Assembly (NCBI GenBank): GCA_946478985.1
Contig: CAMLDZ010000016.1
Coordinates: 1 to 42,042 of the forward strand
DNA: 42,042 nt
Origin: an uncultured Solimonas sp.
GTDB lineage: Bacteria; Pseudomonadota; Gammaproteobacteria; Nevskiales; Nevskiaceae
Direction of reading: 5' to 3'
The notes below the pieces were generated by a model. It was not told the origin of the DNA. It saw only the letters and a program-made list of their open reading frames with translations, and made no database searches. A program made the position numbers and the translations under genes. This document shows positions 7,701-15,629 of the stretch, in pieces. Numbering within the stretch: the first letter of the stretch is position 1; the number at the start of each line of letters is the position of its first letter.

Positions 7701-7955
7701 GCAACATTCCCTCTGACTTCGATTGATGAAAACGGGCTTACACCCAACTTATAAGTGCAAGAAGCGATCAAGAAACGTAGCCGGAGGTCGTAAACGCTCC
7801 GAGTTTTTAAGATGACCCGACACCGCGCCGGACCTTCTTGGACTTGAAGCAACTGCGAAATCGACTGTACACGGTTCCAGATTCGACGTCGAACACCTCT
7901 ACCCCGGCCGCACCATAGCACCGTCCAAGGCGGTCCGCGAGGGGTTTGGGCTGGC

Positions 7956-9326
7956 CTACTGCTTGCTAACGGCGACGCTCAGATCCTCCTCGATTTCACC
8001 CTCCGCGTCGCTGCCCAGCGAGGCATAGATCCGCGCCGTGCCAGTCAAGTTTTGCGGCACCAGCAAACCGCCGTCGATACCCGTGTTGGTGACCGTCAGC
8101 AGATCGCTGTCTTCGGTGGTCCAGCTGACATGGCGCGTCACCGGACGCTCGATGCCATCGCTGAAGCCGGCATAGGCTTCAACCTGTCCGAGATTGGGGA
8201 ATCGCAGCTGCGCATTGCGCGCCAGCAGCCTCAAACTGGTGGCCTCGGTGTCGGCGAACAGATACGGCCGGCTCAGCACGCTCACATTCAATCCTGACGG
8301 GTCGTAGTCGAACGACAACTGCACGGTCTTGTTCTTCTGCAGGCCGCTGACCAGCACGTAGTCGTTGAGTTCCAGATACGTGCAGGGCGCCGTCAGCGCC
8401 AGCGCCGCGCAGGTGTCGGCATCGTCGGCGCTCTGCACTTGCCCGAGCGTGGTGCTGGCCTCGGCGATGTCCGGCGCATAGCCGCTGGCGGTCTCGATAT
8501 TGACCTGCGCCGACAGATTCTGCGGTGGCGCGCTGGCGTCGTCGAAGACGGCATTGACGCGGATGCGGTCGCCCAGCACCAGGGGTACCGCGGCGCTCTC
8601 CGGCTGCTCGTAGTGCAACTGCAGCGCCACCGGCCGGCTCAGGCGCAGCTCGCGGCTGATGCTGCGCTCGCAGGCGTACAGCCGTGCCTCGACGGTGAAC
8701 GGCGTCTCCAGGGGATTGGCATGTGCCTGCACGGTCGAGTACGAGGCAATCTCGGCTGCCGATGAATTGCTCGGCACCAGCCAGGTGGCGCTGTCGGTGA
8801 AATCCTGCTCCAGACGGTCCGACTTCGGGCGGATATAAAGCCGGAAGTTGGTCTGCGAATCCGGCGCCATCCGCGTCAGCGCCGGCGAGATCCGCATGCT
8901 GGCGATCGCATCGGCGCTGACGCTGAAGCTCGCGTACATGCCGGCGTAGTCGGCGCGGATGATGGCGTCGCCGGTCGTGCGGGCGACGACGGTGCCGGCG
9001 GGGAAATAGTCTCCCGACCCCGGCGCCGTCTCGATCTCGCCATTGCTGACGTCGATCACGCCCGGCTTGCTGCTGGTCCAGATCACCCGCGCGGTGACGT
9101 CGTGCTCGCCGGCGCTGCCGCCGGTGAAGGTGGCGATCGCGTTGAGCTGCGTCGCCGCGCACTCCACCGTCTGCAGTTCCGAGGTGCTGGCGCCGGACTG
9201 GATGCGCACCGCCACCGGGCCGCCGCCGTCGCCGGTCGGATCGACGCCGTTGCAGGCGACGAGCAGCGACAGCAGACCCAGCGCAGCGCCGGTGACGACG
9301 CCGCGAGTCCATGCCCCCGCCTTCAC
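7956..9326 (-). CDS. Lipoprotein with bacterial Ig-like repeats
   Basis: This 456-residue protein begins with a lipoprotein signal (LGLLSLLVAC, acylated Cys about residue 25). A Gly/Asp linker follows, then several beta-rich Ig-like modules. The first has the BIG-type pattern QLNAIATFTGG...VTARVIWTSSKPGVIDVSNGEI. A later one repeats it as ARNAQLRFPNLGQVEAYAGFSDGIERPVTRHVSWTTEDSDLLTVTNTG. Such modules serve as spacers or adhesive stalks on the cell surface. No enzyme motif is seen. The start is GTG, overlapping the stop of the upstream propeller gene as GTGA, so the two are translationally coupled and probably work together. It is the last gene of the run that begins with a two-component system. 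Confidence 0.75.
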   Translation of the reverse strand: MKAGAWTRGVVTGAALGLLSLLVACNGVDPTGDGGGPVAVRIQSGASTSELQTVECAATQLNAIATFTGGSAGEHDVTARVIWTSSKPGVIDVSNGEIETAPGSGDYFPAGTVVARTTGDAIIRADYAGMYASFSVSADAIASMRISPALTRMAPDSQTNFRLYIRPKSDRLEQDFTDSATWLVPSNSSAAEIASYSTVQAHANPLETPFTVEARLYACERSISRELRLSRPVALQLHYEQPESAAVPLVLGDRIRVNAVFDDASAPPQNLSAQVNIETASGYAPDIAEASTTLGQVQSADDADTCAALALTAPCTYLELNDYVLVSGLQKNKTVQLSFDYDPSGLNVSVLSRPYLFADTEATSLRLLARNAQLRFPNLGQVEAYAGFSDGIERPVTRHVSWTTEDSDLLTVTNTGIDGGLLVPQNLTGTARIYASLGSDAEGEIEEDLSVAVSKQ

Positions 9327-10543
9327 GGCGCGAACAGCAGGACGCGGTTGTTGCTGCGGTCCGTCACGTACAGCACGCCGGCGGCGACATGCACGCCGCT
9401 GGGGCCGTTGAGCGTCTGCTCGGTCGGATTGTCGTCCTTGACGCTATCCTGATCCTCGTCATTGGCGGTCGCGGCGGTGAAGCTGTCGCTGTCCTGGCCG
9501 TAGACATAGCTGGCGCTCGCATTGTTGGCGATCGGCAGCGAGTCGAAGCGCAGCACGCGGTTGTTGCCCTGATCGGCGATGTAGAACGCCGAGCCGTCGG
9601 AGGCGATGCCGAACGGCGAGCGCAGCGTCGAAGCGGAGGTGCCGGCGGTCGAGCGCGAGAAATCGGTCTGGCCGATCACGTAGGTCGCCGAAGCACCGAT
9701 GTCCTGCGGAAAGTTGGACCAGTACAGCACGCGGTTGTTGCTGGTATCGGAGACCAGCAGCTTGTAGCCATCGCTCCACAGCGAGGACGGGTTGTACAGC
9801 GAGTACTCCTCGTCGTCGTGGACGCTGGTGGTGAAGCCGGTCTGGCCGAGCACCAGATCGGCGGCAGCCCCGTTGCTGCCGGCCGCCGGCACCTCGTCCC
9901 AGATCAGCACCCGGTTGTTGTTGCGATCGGCAACCAGCAACTGGTTGCCGGCGATGATCGCCGCCGTCGGGTAGTTCAGGCCGGTCTGCGTGGTGGCCGA
10001 CAGGCGCGTCGTGAAGCTGGTCTGGCCCACCACCACGTCCGCCGGCTGGCCATTGCCGGTCGGCAGCGTCTTCCAGATCAACACGCGGTTGTTCTGCGAA
10101 TCGGCGACCACCAGCTGGTTGTCGCTGCTGATGAATACCGACACCGGCGCCGACAGGCCGCTGGCCGTGGTCGCGCTGTCCTTGCCGCTGAAGTCGGACT
10201 GGCCGAGCACGAAGTCGGCATTGGCGCCGTTGCCCGACGGGATGCTGTTGTAGCCGAGCACGCGGTTGTTGGCGGTATCGGCGATGAACATCACGCTGCC
10301 ATTGCTGGCGACATTGCCGAGCGGGCTGTTGAGCGTGGCCGCTGAGGCGCTGGTCGAACCGCCGTTGGAGGAACTGGCCGTGAAGCTGGATTGGCCGATG
10401 ACGGTGAACGCCGATTCCAGGCTGGTGTCGTCGCTGTCTTCGCTGCTGCCGCAGGCAGCCAGCAAGCTGAGTGTCAGCGCGGCGAGGACTTGGCGCGGCG
10501 CGCAGCGGCGCGCGACACCGGGAACGGCGGGACGAACGGACAT
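9323..10543 (-). CDS. NHL-repeat six-bladed beta-propeller lipoprotein
   Basis: A 406-residue lipoprotein (lipobox LSLLAAC, Cys about residue 31) followed by an acidic linker and six copies of a blade about 55-70 residues long. Each blade carries the signature NNRVL followed by an aromatic-containing pair (NNRVLGY, NNRVLIW twice, NNRVLYW, NNRVLRF, NNRVLLF), and most have a downstream GQ.. F motif. This is the NHL/YWTD-type propeller pattern used for protein, sugar or RNA binding. Here it would sit on the outside of the cell or in the periplasm. The reading frame runs on upstream, but the ATG at 10543 has GAGGAG five bases ahead and starts a proper lipoprotein signal, so that start is chosen. 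The Ig-like lipoprotein gene overlaps its stop by 4 bp. Confidence 0.85.
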   Translation of the reverse strand: MSVRPAVPGVARRCAPRQVLAALTLSLLAACGSSEDSDDTSLESAFTVIGQSSFTASSSNGGSTSASAATLNSPLGNVASNGSVMFIADTANNRVLGYNSIPSGNGANADFVLGQSDFSGKDSATTASGLSAPVSVFISSDNQLVVADSQNNRVLIWKTLPTGNGQPADVVVGQTSFTTRLSATTQTGLNYPTAAIIAGNQLLVADRNNNRVLIWDEVPAAGSNGAAADLVLGQTGFTTSVHDDEEYSLYNPSSLWSDGYKLLVSDTSNNRVLYWSNFPQDIGASATYVIGQTDFSRSTAGTSASTLRSPFGIASDGSAFYIADQGNNRVLRFDSLPIANNASASYVYGQDSDSFTAATANDEDQDSVKDDNPTEQTLNGPSGVHVAAGVLYVTDRSNNRVLLFAP

Positions 10544-10568
10544 GAATGCTCCTCGAAAAGCGCGAAAT

Positions 10569-10590
10569 GGGCCCACGCAAGGCGTGGCCC
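10569..10590 (-). terminator. Hairpin between the histidine kinase and propeller genes
   Basis: A GC-rich hairpin (CCACGC / GCGTGG extended by GGG/CCC across one bulged C) has, on the minus strand, ATTTCGCGCTTTT after it. It could be a weak terminator or attenuator reducing readthrough from the two-component genes into the lipoprotein pair. The T-tract is interrupted, so this is only moderately supported. Confidence 0.45.
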
Positions 10591-10673
10591 TGCATCGTGC
10601 CGAGGAGCGCCGCAGGGCTCTGAAACAGTGTGTTTGCAGTTGTAACGAGGCGGGCGAAAAGCCGCAGTGGCGG

Positions 10674-11816
10674 CTACCGCGGCAGCCGCAGTTCGATCGC
10701 GAACGGCTGCGTGTCGCTGCGCGCGCGCACGTGCAGCGTGGCGCCGTGACGATCGGCAACGCGCTGGACGATCGCCAGCCCCAGGCCGGCGCCGCCCGGA
10801 TGGCGGGCGCGTGCGCCCTGCGCGAACGGCGCGCACAGCCGTTCCCACTGCGCCGGCTCGATGCCGGCGCCGCCATCCTCCACGCTCAGTACCAGCGCGT
10901 CGGCTTCATGCCAGGTGCGCAGCGTCACCGGCGGCGCGCCGTGCGCGCGGGCGTTATCGAGCAGATTGCGGATCAGCCGCAGCATCGACTGCCGCCGCAT
11001 CGGCGTGGCGACGCTGGCGGCGAGATCGAGCTGTACCTCGTCGTCGTCACGGACCGCGCTGCAGACCAGTTCGTCGAGCACCTCCTGGGTCAGCGGCTCA
11101 TCCTGGCCGTCGCGCACGTAGTCGATGCACTGGCCGATGATGTGGTCGATCTCGCGCACGTCGCGCAGCACCGGCTGCCAGTCCTCGCCGGGCCGCGCGC
11201 GCAGTTCGATCGCCGCCTGGATCCGCGCCAGCGGCGAGCGCAGGTCGTGCGACATGCCGGCCAGCATCAGCTCGCGTTCCTGCGTGCCGGCGCGCAACTG
11301 CTTGGCCAGCCGGTGCAGGGCGCGGCCGATCTGCCGCAGCTCGCTCGGCGCGGCCATGCCGCCGGCAGCCGGCACGGCGCCGTGCTCGATGTCCTCGATC
11401 GCCGTCAGCAGGCCGCGGATCGGCCAGCGCAGCACCACAGTGAAGATCAGCACGGCGGCCGCCAGCACGATGCCGAAGCTGGCCAGGTTGATCCACAGCA
11501 GATGCGAGCGGATCGCGCGGAATTCGCCGAGCCGGGGCTCGGGACCTTCATGCAGCGCGAACACGGTGTTGGGCATCGTCGAGAGTCGCTCGCCCAGCAA
11601 GAAGCTGCGACGCGGACCGATAAGCCCGGGGCGCGGCTCGCCGCCTTCTTCACTGTGCACGCAGGGGCCTTGGTCGCGCTGGCCCGGCAGACAGGGCGGC
11701 GCCGGCATGAACGCCGGCAGCGGCGGCGGAAAGATGCTCAGCAGGGCGACGTTGATGGTAGGCCCGACGACCAGGGCGGCGCCGAGCAGCAGCGCCAGCA
11801 ACCAGCGCAGGCTCAT
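10674..11816 (-). CDS. Sensor histidine kinase, EnvZ/OmpR-type partner
   Basis: A 380-residue membrane kinase. Two transmembrane helices (about residues 4-25 and 106-129) bracket a short periplasmic sensor of about 80 residues. It is followed by a HAMP linker (WPIRGLLTAIEDIEHG), the dimerisation/phosphoacceptor helix with His190 in AGMSHDLRSPLARIQ, and a complete HATPase domain (N-box NLLDNARAHG, G1 VEDGGAGI, G2 HPGGAGLGLAIVQRV). It should autophosphorylate and pass the phosphate to the response regulator encoded just upstream, whose stop it overlaps as ATGA. The sensor loop carries two cysteines (about residues 42 and 52) that could form a disulfide. The longer reading frame upstream is shadow sequence. 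The signal sensed cannot be told from sequence. Confidence 0.92.
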   Translation of the reverse strand: MSLRWLLALLLGAALVVGPTINVALLSIFPPPLPAFMPAPPCLPGQRDQGPCVHSEEGGEPRPGLIGPRRSFLLGERLSTMPNTVFALHEGPEPRLGEFRAIRSHLLWINLASFGIVLAAAVLIFTVVLRWPIRGLLTAIEDIEHGAVPAAGGMAAPSELRQIGRALHRLAKQLRAGTQERELMLAGMSHDLRSPLARIQAAIELRARPGEDWQPVLRDVREIDHIIGQCIDYVRDGQDEPLTQEVLDELVCSAVRDDDEVQLDLAASVATPMRRQSMLRLIRNLLDNARAHGAPPVTLRTWHEADALVLSVEDGGAGIEPAQWERLCAPFAQGARARHPGGAGLGLAIVQRVADRHGATLHVRARSDTQPFAIELRLPR

Positions 11817-12526
11817 GACGCCGGCAGGTCGGGCACGAACATGTAGCCGCGACCCCAGACGGTCTGGATGTAGCGCGGTGCCGCAGGGTCCGGTTCCAGC
11901 ACCTGGCGCAGCCGCGAGATCAGGATGTCGATGCTGCGCGACAGGCTGTCGCTGGGACGGCCGCTGGTCAGCGTCATCAGCTCGTCGCGGTTGAGGACGC
12001 GGCGCGCGTGCATCACCAGCGCTTCCAGCAACTGATATTCGCGCGTGGTGATGTGCACCGTCTCGCCGCCGCGCGTCAGCACGCGGGCCCACATGTCGAG
12101 CTCGAAGTCGCCGATGCGCAGCCGCTTGGGCGCGCCGATCGCTTCGCTGCGCGCAGGCTGGGCGAAGCGGCGCAGCACCGTGTAGATGCGCGCGACCAGC
12201 TCGCGCAGATTGCAGGGCTTGGCCAGGTAATCGTCGGCGCCGACTTCGAGGCCGATGATGCGGTCGACGTCGTCACCCTTGGCCGACAGGATGATGATCG
12301 GCAGCGGCGACGCCGCGCTGCGCAACCGACGGCACAGCGCGATGCCATCCTCGTCCGGCAGCATCAGATCCAGCACCACCAGATCGAAGGCCTGCCGCGA
12401 CAGCGCTCGCAGTGCTGCGGCGGCGGTCGACACGCCTTCGGACTCGATGCCATGGCGCTGCAGGAATTCCGCAATCATCTGCCGCAGCCGCACGTCGTCA
12501 TCGACCAGCAGCACCTTGGCGCTCAT
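11813..12526 (-). CDS. OmpR/PhoB-family response regulator
   Basis: A 237-residue regulator. The receiver domain has the acidic pair DDD (9-11), phosphoacceptor Asp53 in LVVLDLMLP, and the conserved Lys in YLAKPCN (usually KPFN). The C-terminal winged helix begins near LRIGDFELDMWARVL and ends RYIQTVWGRGYMFVP, the classic OmpR/PhoB ending. Phosphorylation by the adjacent kinase should promote dimer binding to direct repeats. The ATG at 12526 follows GGGGGGA eight bases upstream; the much longer open frame upstream is an artefact of high GC. A pair of GAAACAA direct repeats about 65-80 bp upstream is a candidate autoregulatory site. Confidence 0.95.
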   Translation of the reverse strand: MSAKVLLVDDDVRLRQMIAEFLQRHGIESEGVSTAAAALRALSRQAFDLVVLDLMLPDEDGIALCRRLRSAASPLPIIILSAKGDDVDRIIGLEVGADDYLAKPCNLRELVARIYTVLRRFAQPARSEAIGAPKRLRIGDFELDMWARVLTRGGETVHITTREYQLLEALVMHARRVLNRDELMTLTSGRPSDSLSRSIDILISRLRQVLEPDPAAPRYIQTVWGRGYMFVPDLPAS

Positions 12527-12588
12527 GGCATGTCCCCCCGGAGGATCCGCATGATCTGACTGCACCGGAAGCATCTCGTTCACCCCTC

Positions 12589-12605
12589 GAAACAATCGGA
12601 AACAA
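12589..12605. promoter_or_regulatory. Candidate response-regulator binding site (direct repeat)
   Basis: Two copies of GAAACAA (12589-12595 and 12599-12605) start exactly 10 bp apart, with a TCG spacer; on the minus strand they read TTGTTTC CGA TTGTTTC. Direct repeats one helical turn apart are the usual target of OmpR-family dimers. The site lies in the divergent gap between the regulator gene and the DUF4382-like lipoprotein gene and stands out as AT-richer than its surroundings. Assignment to this regulator is inference. Confidence 0.5.
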
Positions 12606-12679
12606 ACCGCCATGCGCCGGCGACGCTGTACGGCGTGACGGCGTCTTAAGGTGGCGGCCGGTCCATCACCTGCCCTGCC

Positions 12680-13606
12680 ATGCCGCCGCTGCATCTGCGC
12701 CTGCCTCCACCCCGTCCCCACCCTGGCGCCAGGGTCCTGTCGTGGCAACGCCCGTTCCTGGCAGCCCTGCTGCTGCTCGGCGGCTGCGAGGCCCGCGTCC
12801 ATGTCGATCTCGCCGTCAGCCAGCCAAGCGACGCGCAGGCGCTGTCGCTGGCCGTGCCTTACGTCGACCTGCTGGATACGGGCGCGAGTGTGCACAGCTT
12901 CGATTCCGCCCAGGCTCACCTTTTCGATCTGCTTACCATCGAAACGGGCGACCGTGTCGAACTGCTGTCGAAGAACGATGCGCAGGGCGATTTCGCCGGC
13001 GTCCGCGCGCGCTTCTCGCTGAGCGGCGCCAGCCTGACGAGCAGTGACGGCAGCGTGCTGCCGCTCACGCTGGCAGCGCAGCCGGACTATCTGGATCTGG
13101 ATTTGTCGCTGTCCCAGAACGACAGCGAAACCGTCGTGCTGACGCTGGAGCTGCCGTTTTCGCTGCTCGACCGGCGCAACAGCGACGGCGGCTACGAACT
13201 GCGCCCGATACTGCGCGCCGCCAAGCTCAGCGAGGCCGGCAGCATCGACGGCAGCATTCCACGCAGCCTGGTCGAGGCCAGTGCCTGCCGAGGCGGCCGC
13301 ACCGCCGGCCGTGGCGTCGCGGTCTATGTCTGGCCGGGCAGCGACGTCAGCCCGGCCGATTACTTCCGCAGCGACACCGTCACCAACGTCGCACAGCCAC
13401 TGGCCTCGGCCGGCCTGAGCTACGACGCCGACAACGACGTCTACAGCTTCACCATCGATCACCTGGCGCCAGGCAGTTACACCGTCGCCTGGACCTGCCA
13501 GGCCGATCAGGAAGCCCCCGACGCCGACGACGGCCTCAGCTTCCGCGACACGCAATCGCTGACGCTGAGCAACTCCGCCAGCGCGACGGTGGCGTTCGAT
13601 GAGTAG
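12680..13606 (+). CDS. DUF4382-like lipoprotein
   Basis: A 308-residue protein with a lipoprotein signal (FLAALLLLGGC, Cys about residue 36). The body resembles DUF4382 domains in order: VPYVDLLDTGASVHSF, then HLFDLLTIETGDRVELL, a turn FAGVRARFSL, and the ending LPFSLL...NSDGGYELRPILRAAK, which parallels the family's closing strand pattern. A C-terminal part (LAPGSYTVAWTCQ) looks like a carboxypeptidase-regulatory or prealbumin-like beta domain. The function of DUF4382 proteins is unknown; they are exported. The gene is divergent from the two-component system and shares the gap with the GAAACAA repeats, so it is a likely regulatory target (inference). The first 20 residues are Pro/Arg/His-rich and not signal-like, so translation may start further in. 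Confidence 0.65.
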   Translation: MPPLHLRLPPPRPHPGARVLSWQRPFLAALLLLGGCEARVHVDLAVSQPSDAQALSLAVPYVDLLDTGASVHSFDSAQAHLFDLLTIETGDRVELLSKNDAQGDFAGVRARFSLSGASLTSSDGSVLPLTLAAQPDYLDLDLSLSQNDSETVVLTLELPFSLLDRRNSDGGYELRPILRAAKLSEAGSIDGSIPRSLVEASACRGGRTAGRGVAVYVWPGSDVSPADYFRSDTVTNVAQPLASAGLSYDADNDVYSFTIDHLAPGSYTVAWTCQADQEAPDADDGLSFRDTQSLTLSNSASATVAFDE

Positions 13607-13634
13607 GGTTTCGTCCTGGGCGTCCGGCGCGCGC

Positions 13635-14450
13635 TCAGACCGAGGCCAGCAGCGGTGCGGGCAAAGGCTGCGCCGGCCACTGCTGCTGCTCGCCGCGGCC
13701 GACCTGCCAGTAGCGCCCTGCCAGCGGATCGACCAGCGTCAGGCGACCCCGAGCGGTGTAGGCGCCGGTGTCGATCGCCAGGCAGTTGCCCAGCCGCCGC
13801 GGCTGATGCGAGGCGACGATGCTGTGCCCGCCGATGACCAGATCGACGCCGGCCACTGCCTGCACGGCCGCACGCAGCTGCGTGTAATCCGGCGGGCCGG
13901 CCTGCGGATCGCAGAGGCGCTTGGCGATGCGGTGACGGCTGCGCCCCCACAGCAGCTCGAAGCCCGGTGAGCCGGCTGCCTCGTGCACGGCCTGGCGTGC
14001 ATCGAAGCGCAGCTCGCGCACGATGTCCCAGGCAAGCCCCGGCGACAGCTCGGCGTGGACCAGGCCGATGCGCCGACCGTCATCGGCCTGCAGCTCGATC
14101 GCCAGCGGAAACGCCGCGACCTGCTCGCGCAGCTGCGCCAGCGTCGCGGCGCCAAGCGCCCGCGACCAGTCGCCGCCGTTGTAACACCAGAGCTGTTCGG
14201 TGCGTCGGTCGTGCGCGGCACCCAGCATCAGCGCCTCGTGGTTGCCGAGCAGGCTGCAGGCGCCGGGATTCTGCGCAAACCACTGCAGCACTTCGCGCGA
14301 CTGCGGACCGCGGTCGACCAGATCGCCGAGCGCGATCAGCCGGTCGTGCTGCGGCTCGTAGGCCGCCAGTCGCAGCAGGCGCTGCAACATCGCCAGTTCA
14401 CCGTGGATGTCGCCGACCACCAGAAAGCGCCCGGCCGGCGGCTGGCGCAT
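13635..14450 (-). CDS. PP2A-type metallophosphatase (ApaH/PrpA-like)
   Basis: This protein of about 271 residues carries the full metallophosphoesterase signature: GDIHG (Asp14, His16), GDLVDRG (Asp43), GNHE (Asn70, His71), VHAE and GGHS. These residues hold two metal ions. Family members are either serine/threonine protein phosphatases (PrpA/PrpB) or symmetrical diadenosine tetraphosphatases (ApaH); the order and spacing fit PrpA/ApaH-like enzymes of about 220-280 residues, and I cannot separate them here. The start is taken at the ATG just before RFLVVGDIHG; a GTG at 14483 would add 11 residues. No good ribosome binding site marks either. The enormous upstream open frame on this strand is a shadow across the ilv and opp genes. 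It is divergent from the SDR gene. Confidence 0.82.
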   Translation of the reverse strand: MRQPPAGRFLVVGDIHGELAMLQRLLRLAAYEPQHDRLIALGDLVDRGPQSREVLQWFAQNPGACSLLGNHEALMLGAAHDRRTEQLWCYNGGDWSRALGAATLAQLREQVAAFPLAIELQADDGRRIGLVHAELSPGLAWDIVRELRFDARQAVHEAAGSPGFELLWGRSRHRIAKRLCDPQAGPPDYTQLRAAVQAVAGVDLVIGGHSIVASHQPRRLGNCLAIDTGAYTARGRLTLVDPLAGRYWQVGRGEQQQWPAQPLPAPLLASV

Positions 14451-14615
14451 CTGCACAAAGACGGGCGCGGCGATGTCGGGCACGCATCGATCCGGACGGG
14501 GAACCGCCGGCACGATAGCGCGGCGCGACGCCGCGGTCAGCCGTTCGATCGGCGTACGCGGCCGCGGCGATCGCCCGACAATACCTGCCCCTGTCGAGTT
14601 GGGCCAAACCAAACC

Positions 14616-15362
14616 ATGCGCAAGACCATCCTGATTACCGGCGCCAGCTCCGGCCTGGGCCACGGCATGGCGCGCACATTCGCCGCGCGCGGCCATGACC
14701 TGGCGCTGTGCGCCCGCCGCATCGAGCGGCTTGAAGCGCTGCGCGGCGAGCTGTGCGCCGCGCATCCGCAGATCCGCGTGTCGATCCGCGCTCTCGATGT
14801 CAACGAGCACGAGCAGGTATTCGCGGTGTTCAGGGACTTCGCTGCCGAGTTCGGCGGGCTCGACCGCATCATCGTCAACGCCGGCGCCGGCAAGGGGCGG
14901 CCGCTCGGCACTGGCGGCTTCCGCGCCAACCGCGAGACCGCGCAGACCAACTTCATCGCCGCGCTGGCGCAATGCGAGGCGGCACTGGAAATCTTCCGCG
15001 CGCAGAACGCCGGCCACCTGGTGACGATCGCCTCGATGAGCGCGCTGCGCGGCATGCCGCGCAGCATCACCACCTATGCGGCGAGCAAGGCCGCGCTCGC
15101 CACGCTCAGCGAGGGCATCCGCGCCGACCTGCTCGGCACGCCGATCAAGGTGACGACGCTGTTCCCCGGCTACATCCGCTCCGAGATCAACGAGCGCGTC
15201 AGGCACACGCCATTCATCGTCGACACCGATACCGGCGTGCGGGCGATGGTGCGTGCCATCGAGCGCGAGCCGGCCAGCGCCCGCGTGCCGTGGTGGCCGT
15301 GGGCACCGCTGGGCTTTGCGATGCGGCGCCTGCCGCTGTGGCTGGTGGCGCGGATGAACTGA
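14616..15362 (+). CDS. SDR-family oxidoreductase
   Basis: A 248-residue classical short-chain dehydrogenase/reductase. It has the nucleotide-binding TGASSGLGHG (residues 8-17), the NAG motif in IIVNAGAG, and the catalytic set Ser140, Tyr154, Lys158 in TTYAASKAAL. Arg residues after the second strand (CARRIERLEAL) favour NADP(H) over NAD(H). The C-terminal segment (PWWPWAPLGFAMRRLPLWLVAR) is hydrophobic with basic residues and may touch the membrane, as in SDR enzymes acting on lipids or acyl chains. The substrate is unknown. The ATG at 14616 directly begins the first strand; sequence upstream in frame is antisense to the phosphatase gene. It ends about 85 bp before the ilv leader peptide and is not obviously part of that operon. 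Confidence 0.85.
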   Translation: MRKTILITGASSGLGHGMARTFAARGHDLALCARRIERLEALRGELCAAHPQIRVSIRALDVNEHEQVFAVFRDFAAEFGGLDRIIVNAGAGKGRPLGTGGFRANRETAQTNFIAALAQCEAALEIFRAQNAGHLVTIASMSALRGMPRSITTYAASKAALATLSEGIRADLLGTPIKVTTLFPGYIRSEINERVRHTPFIVDTDTGVRAMVRAIEREPASARVPWWPWAPLGFAMRRLPLWLVARMN

Positions 15363-15380
15363 GCGCTTGACCCGAGGCGC

Positions 15381-15410
15381 TTGCGCCGCCGCGCGGCGCG
15401 CGACTAGACT
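15381..15410 (+). promoter_or_regulatory. Possible sigma-70 promoter for the ilv operon
   Basis: TTGCGC (15381-15386) and TAGACT (15405-15410) with an 18-bp GC-rich spacer could be the -35 and -10 elements. Transcription would begin about 30 bp before the leader peptide ATG. No other convincing -10 is visible in this gap. Confidence 0.4.
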
Positions 15411-15447
15411 GCGCGCCGCAAGACCTGAGCAGCCTTTAGCCACACCC

Positions 15448-15510
15448 ATGAATCGCAGCCAGCAGATCAGCCTCGTACTCGTAGCGGTCGTCGTTACCGA
15501 CGCGCCGTAG
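15448..15510 (+). CDS. ivbL: ilvB-type operon leader peptide (attenuator-sensing)
   Basis: A 20-residue reading frame, MNRSQQISLVLVAVVVTDAP, packs five Val and two Leu codons into nine consecutive codons (LVLVAVVVT). It stops just ahead of a strong terminator hairpin upstream of an acetolactate synthase gene. This is the layout of amino-acid attenuators: when charged tRNA-Val or tRNA-Leu is scarce, the ribosome stalls in the Val/Leu run and the nascent RNA avoids forming the terminator. The composition and the ending VVVTDAP are like the E. coli IvbL leader of ilvBN, which also has a Val run and ends in AP. The frame is too short for routine gene callers. Ribosome binding site strength is modest. 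Confidence 0.85.
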   Translation: MNRSQQISLVLVAVVVTDAP

Positions 15511-15529
15511 GGGCTGCTGCACGCACACC

Positions 15530-15572
15530 AAACCCCCGCCGGCGCATCCGACCGGCGGGGGTTTTGTTTTTT
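15530..15572 (+). terminator. Attenuator terminator of the ilv operon
   Basis: A perfect 13-bp stem (15530-15542, AAACCCCCGCCGG, pairing with 15552-15564) with a 9-nt loop is followed by TTTTGTTTTTT. It starts 20 bp after the leader peptide stop and ends about 57 bp before the ilvB start, which is the expected position of a transcription attenuator. GGGG at 15510-15513 could contribute to an alternative antiterminator pairing with the CCCCC arm. Confidence 0.9.
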
Positions 15573-15629
15573 GCTCGTTGTACTCGCCGATCGCATGCCC
15601 GCGGGGTTCCGACACTTCAGGAACCCAAG

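Noticed and set aside
7673..7921. 82-codon minus-strand open frame upstream of the cold-shock gene
   Set aside because: It overlaps the cold-shock gene start in another frame, has no motif, and fits better as part of the 5' untranslated region.
10266..11846. 526-codon plus-strand open frame opposite the propeller and kinase genes
   Set aside because: Antisense to two recognised genes and of typical shadow composition.
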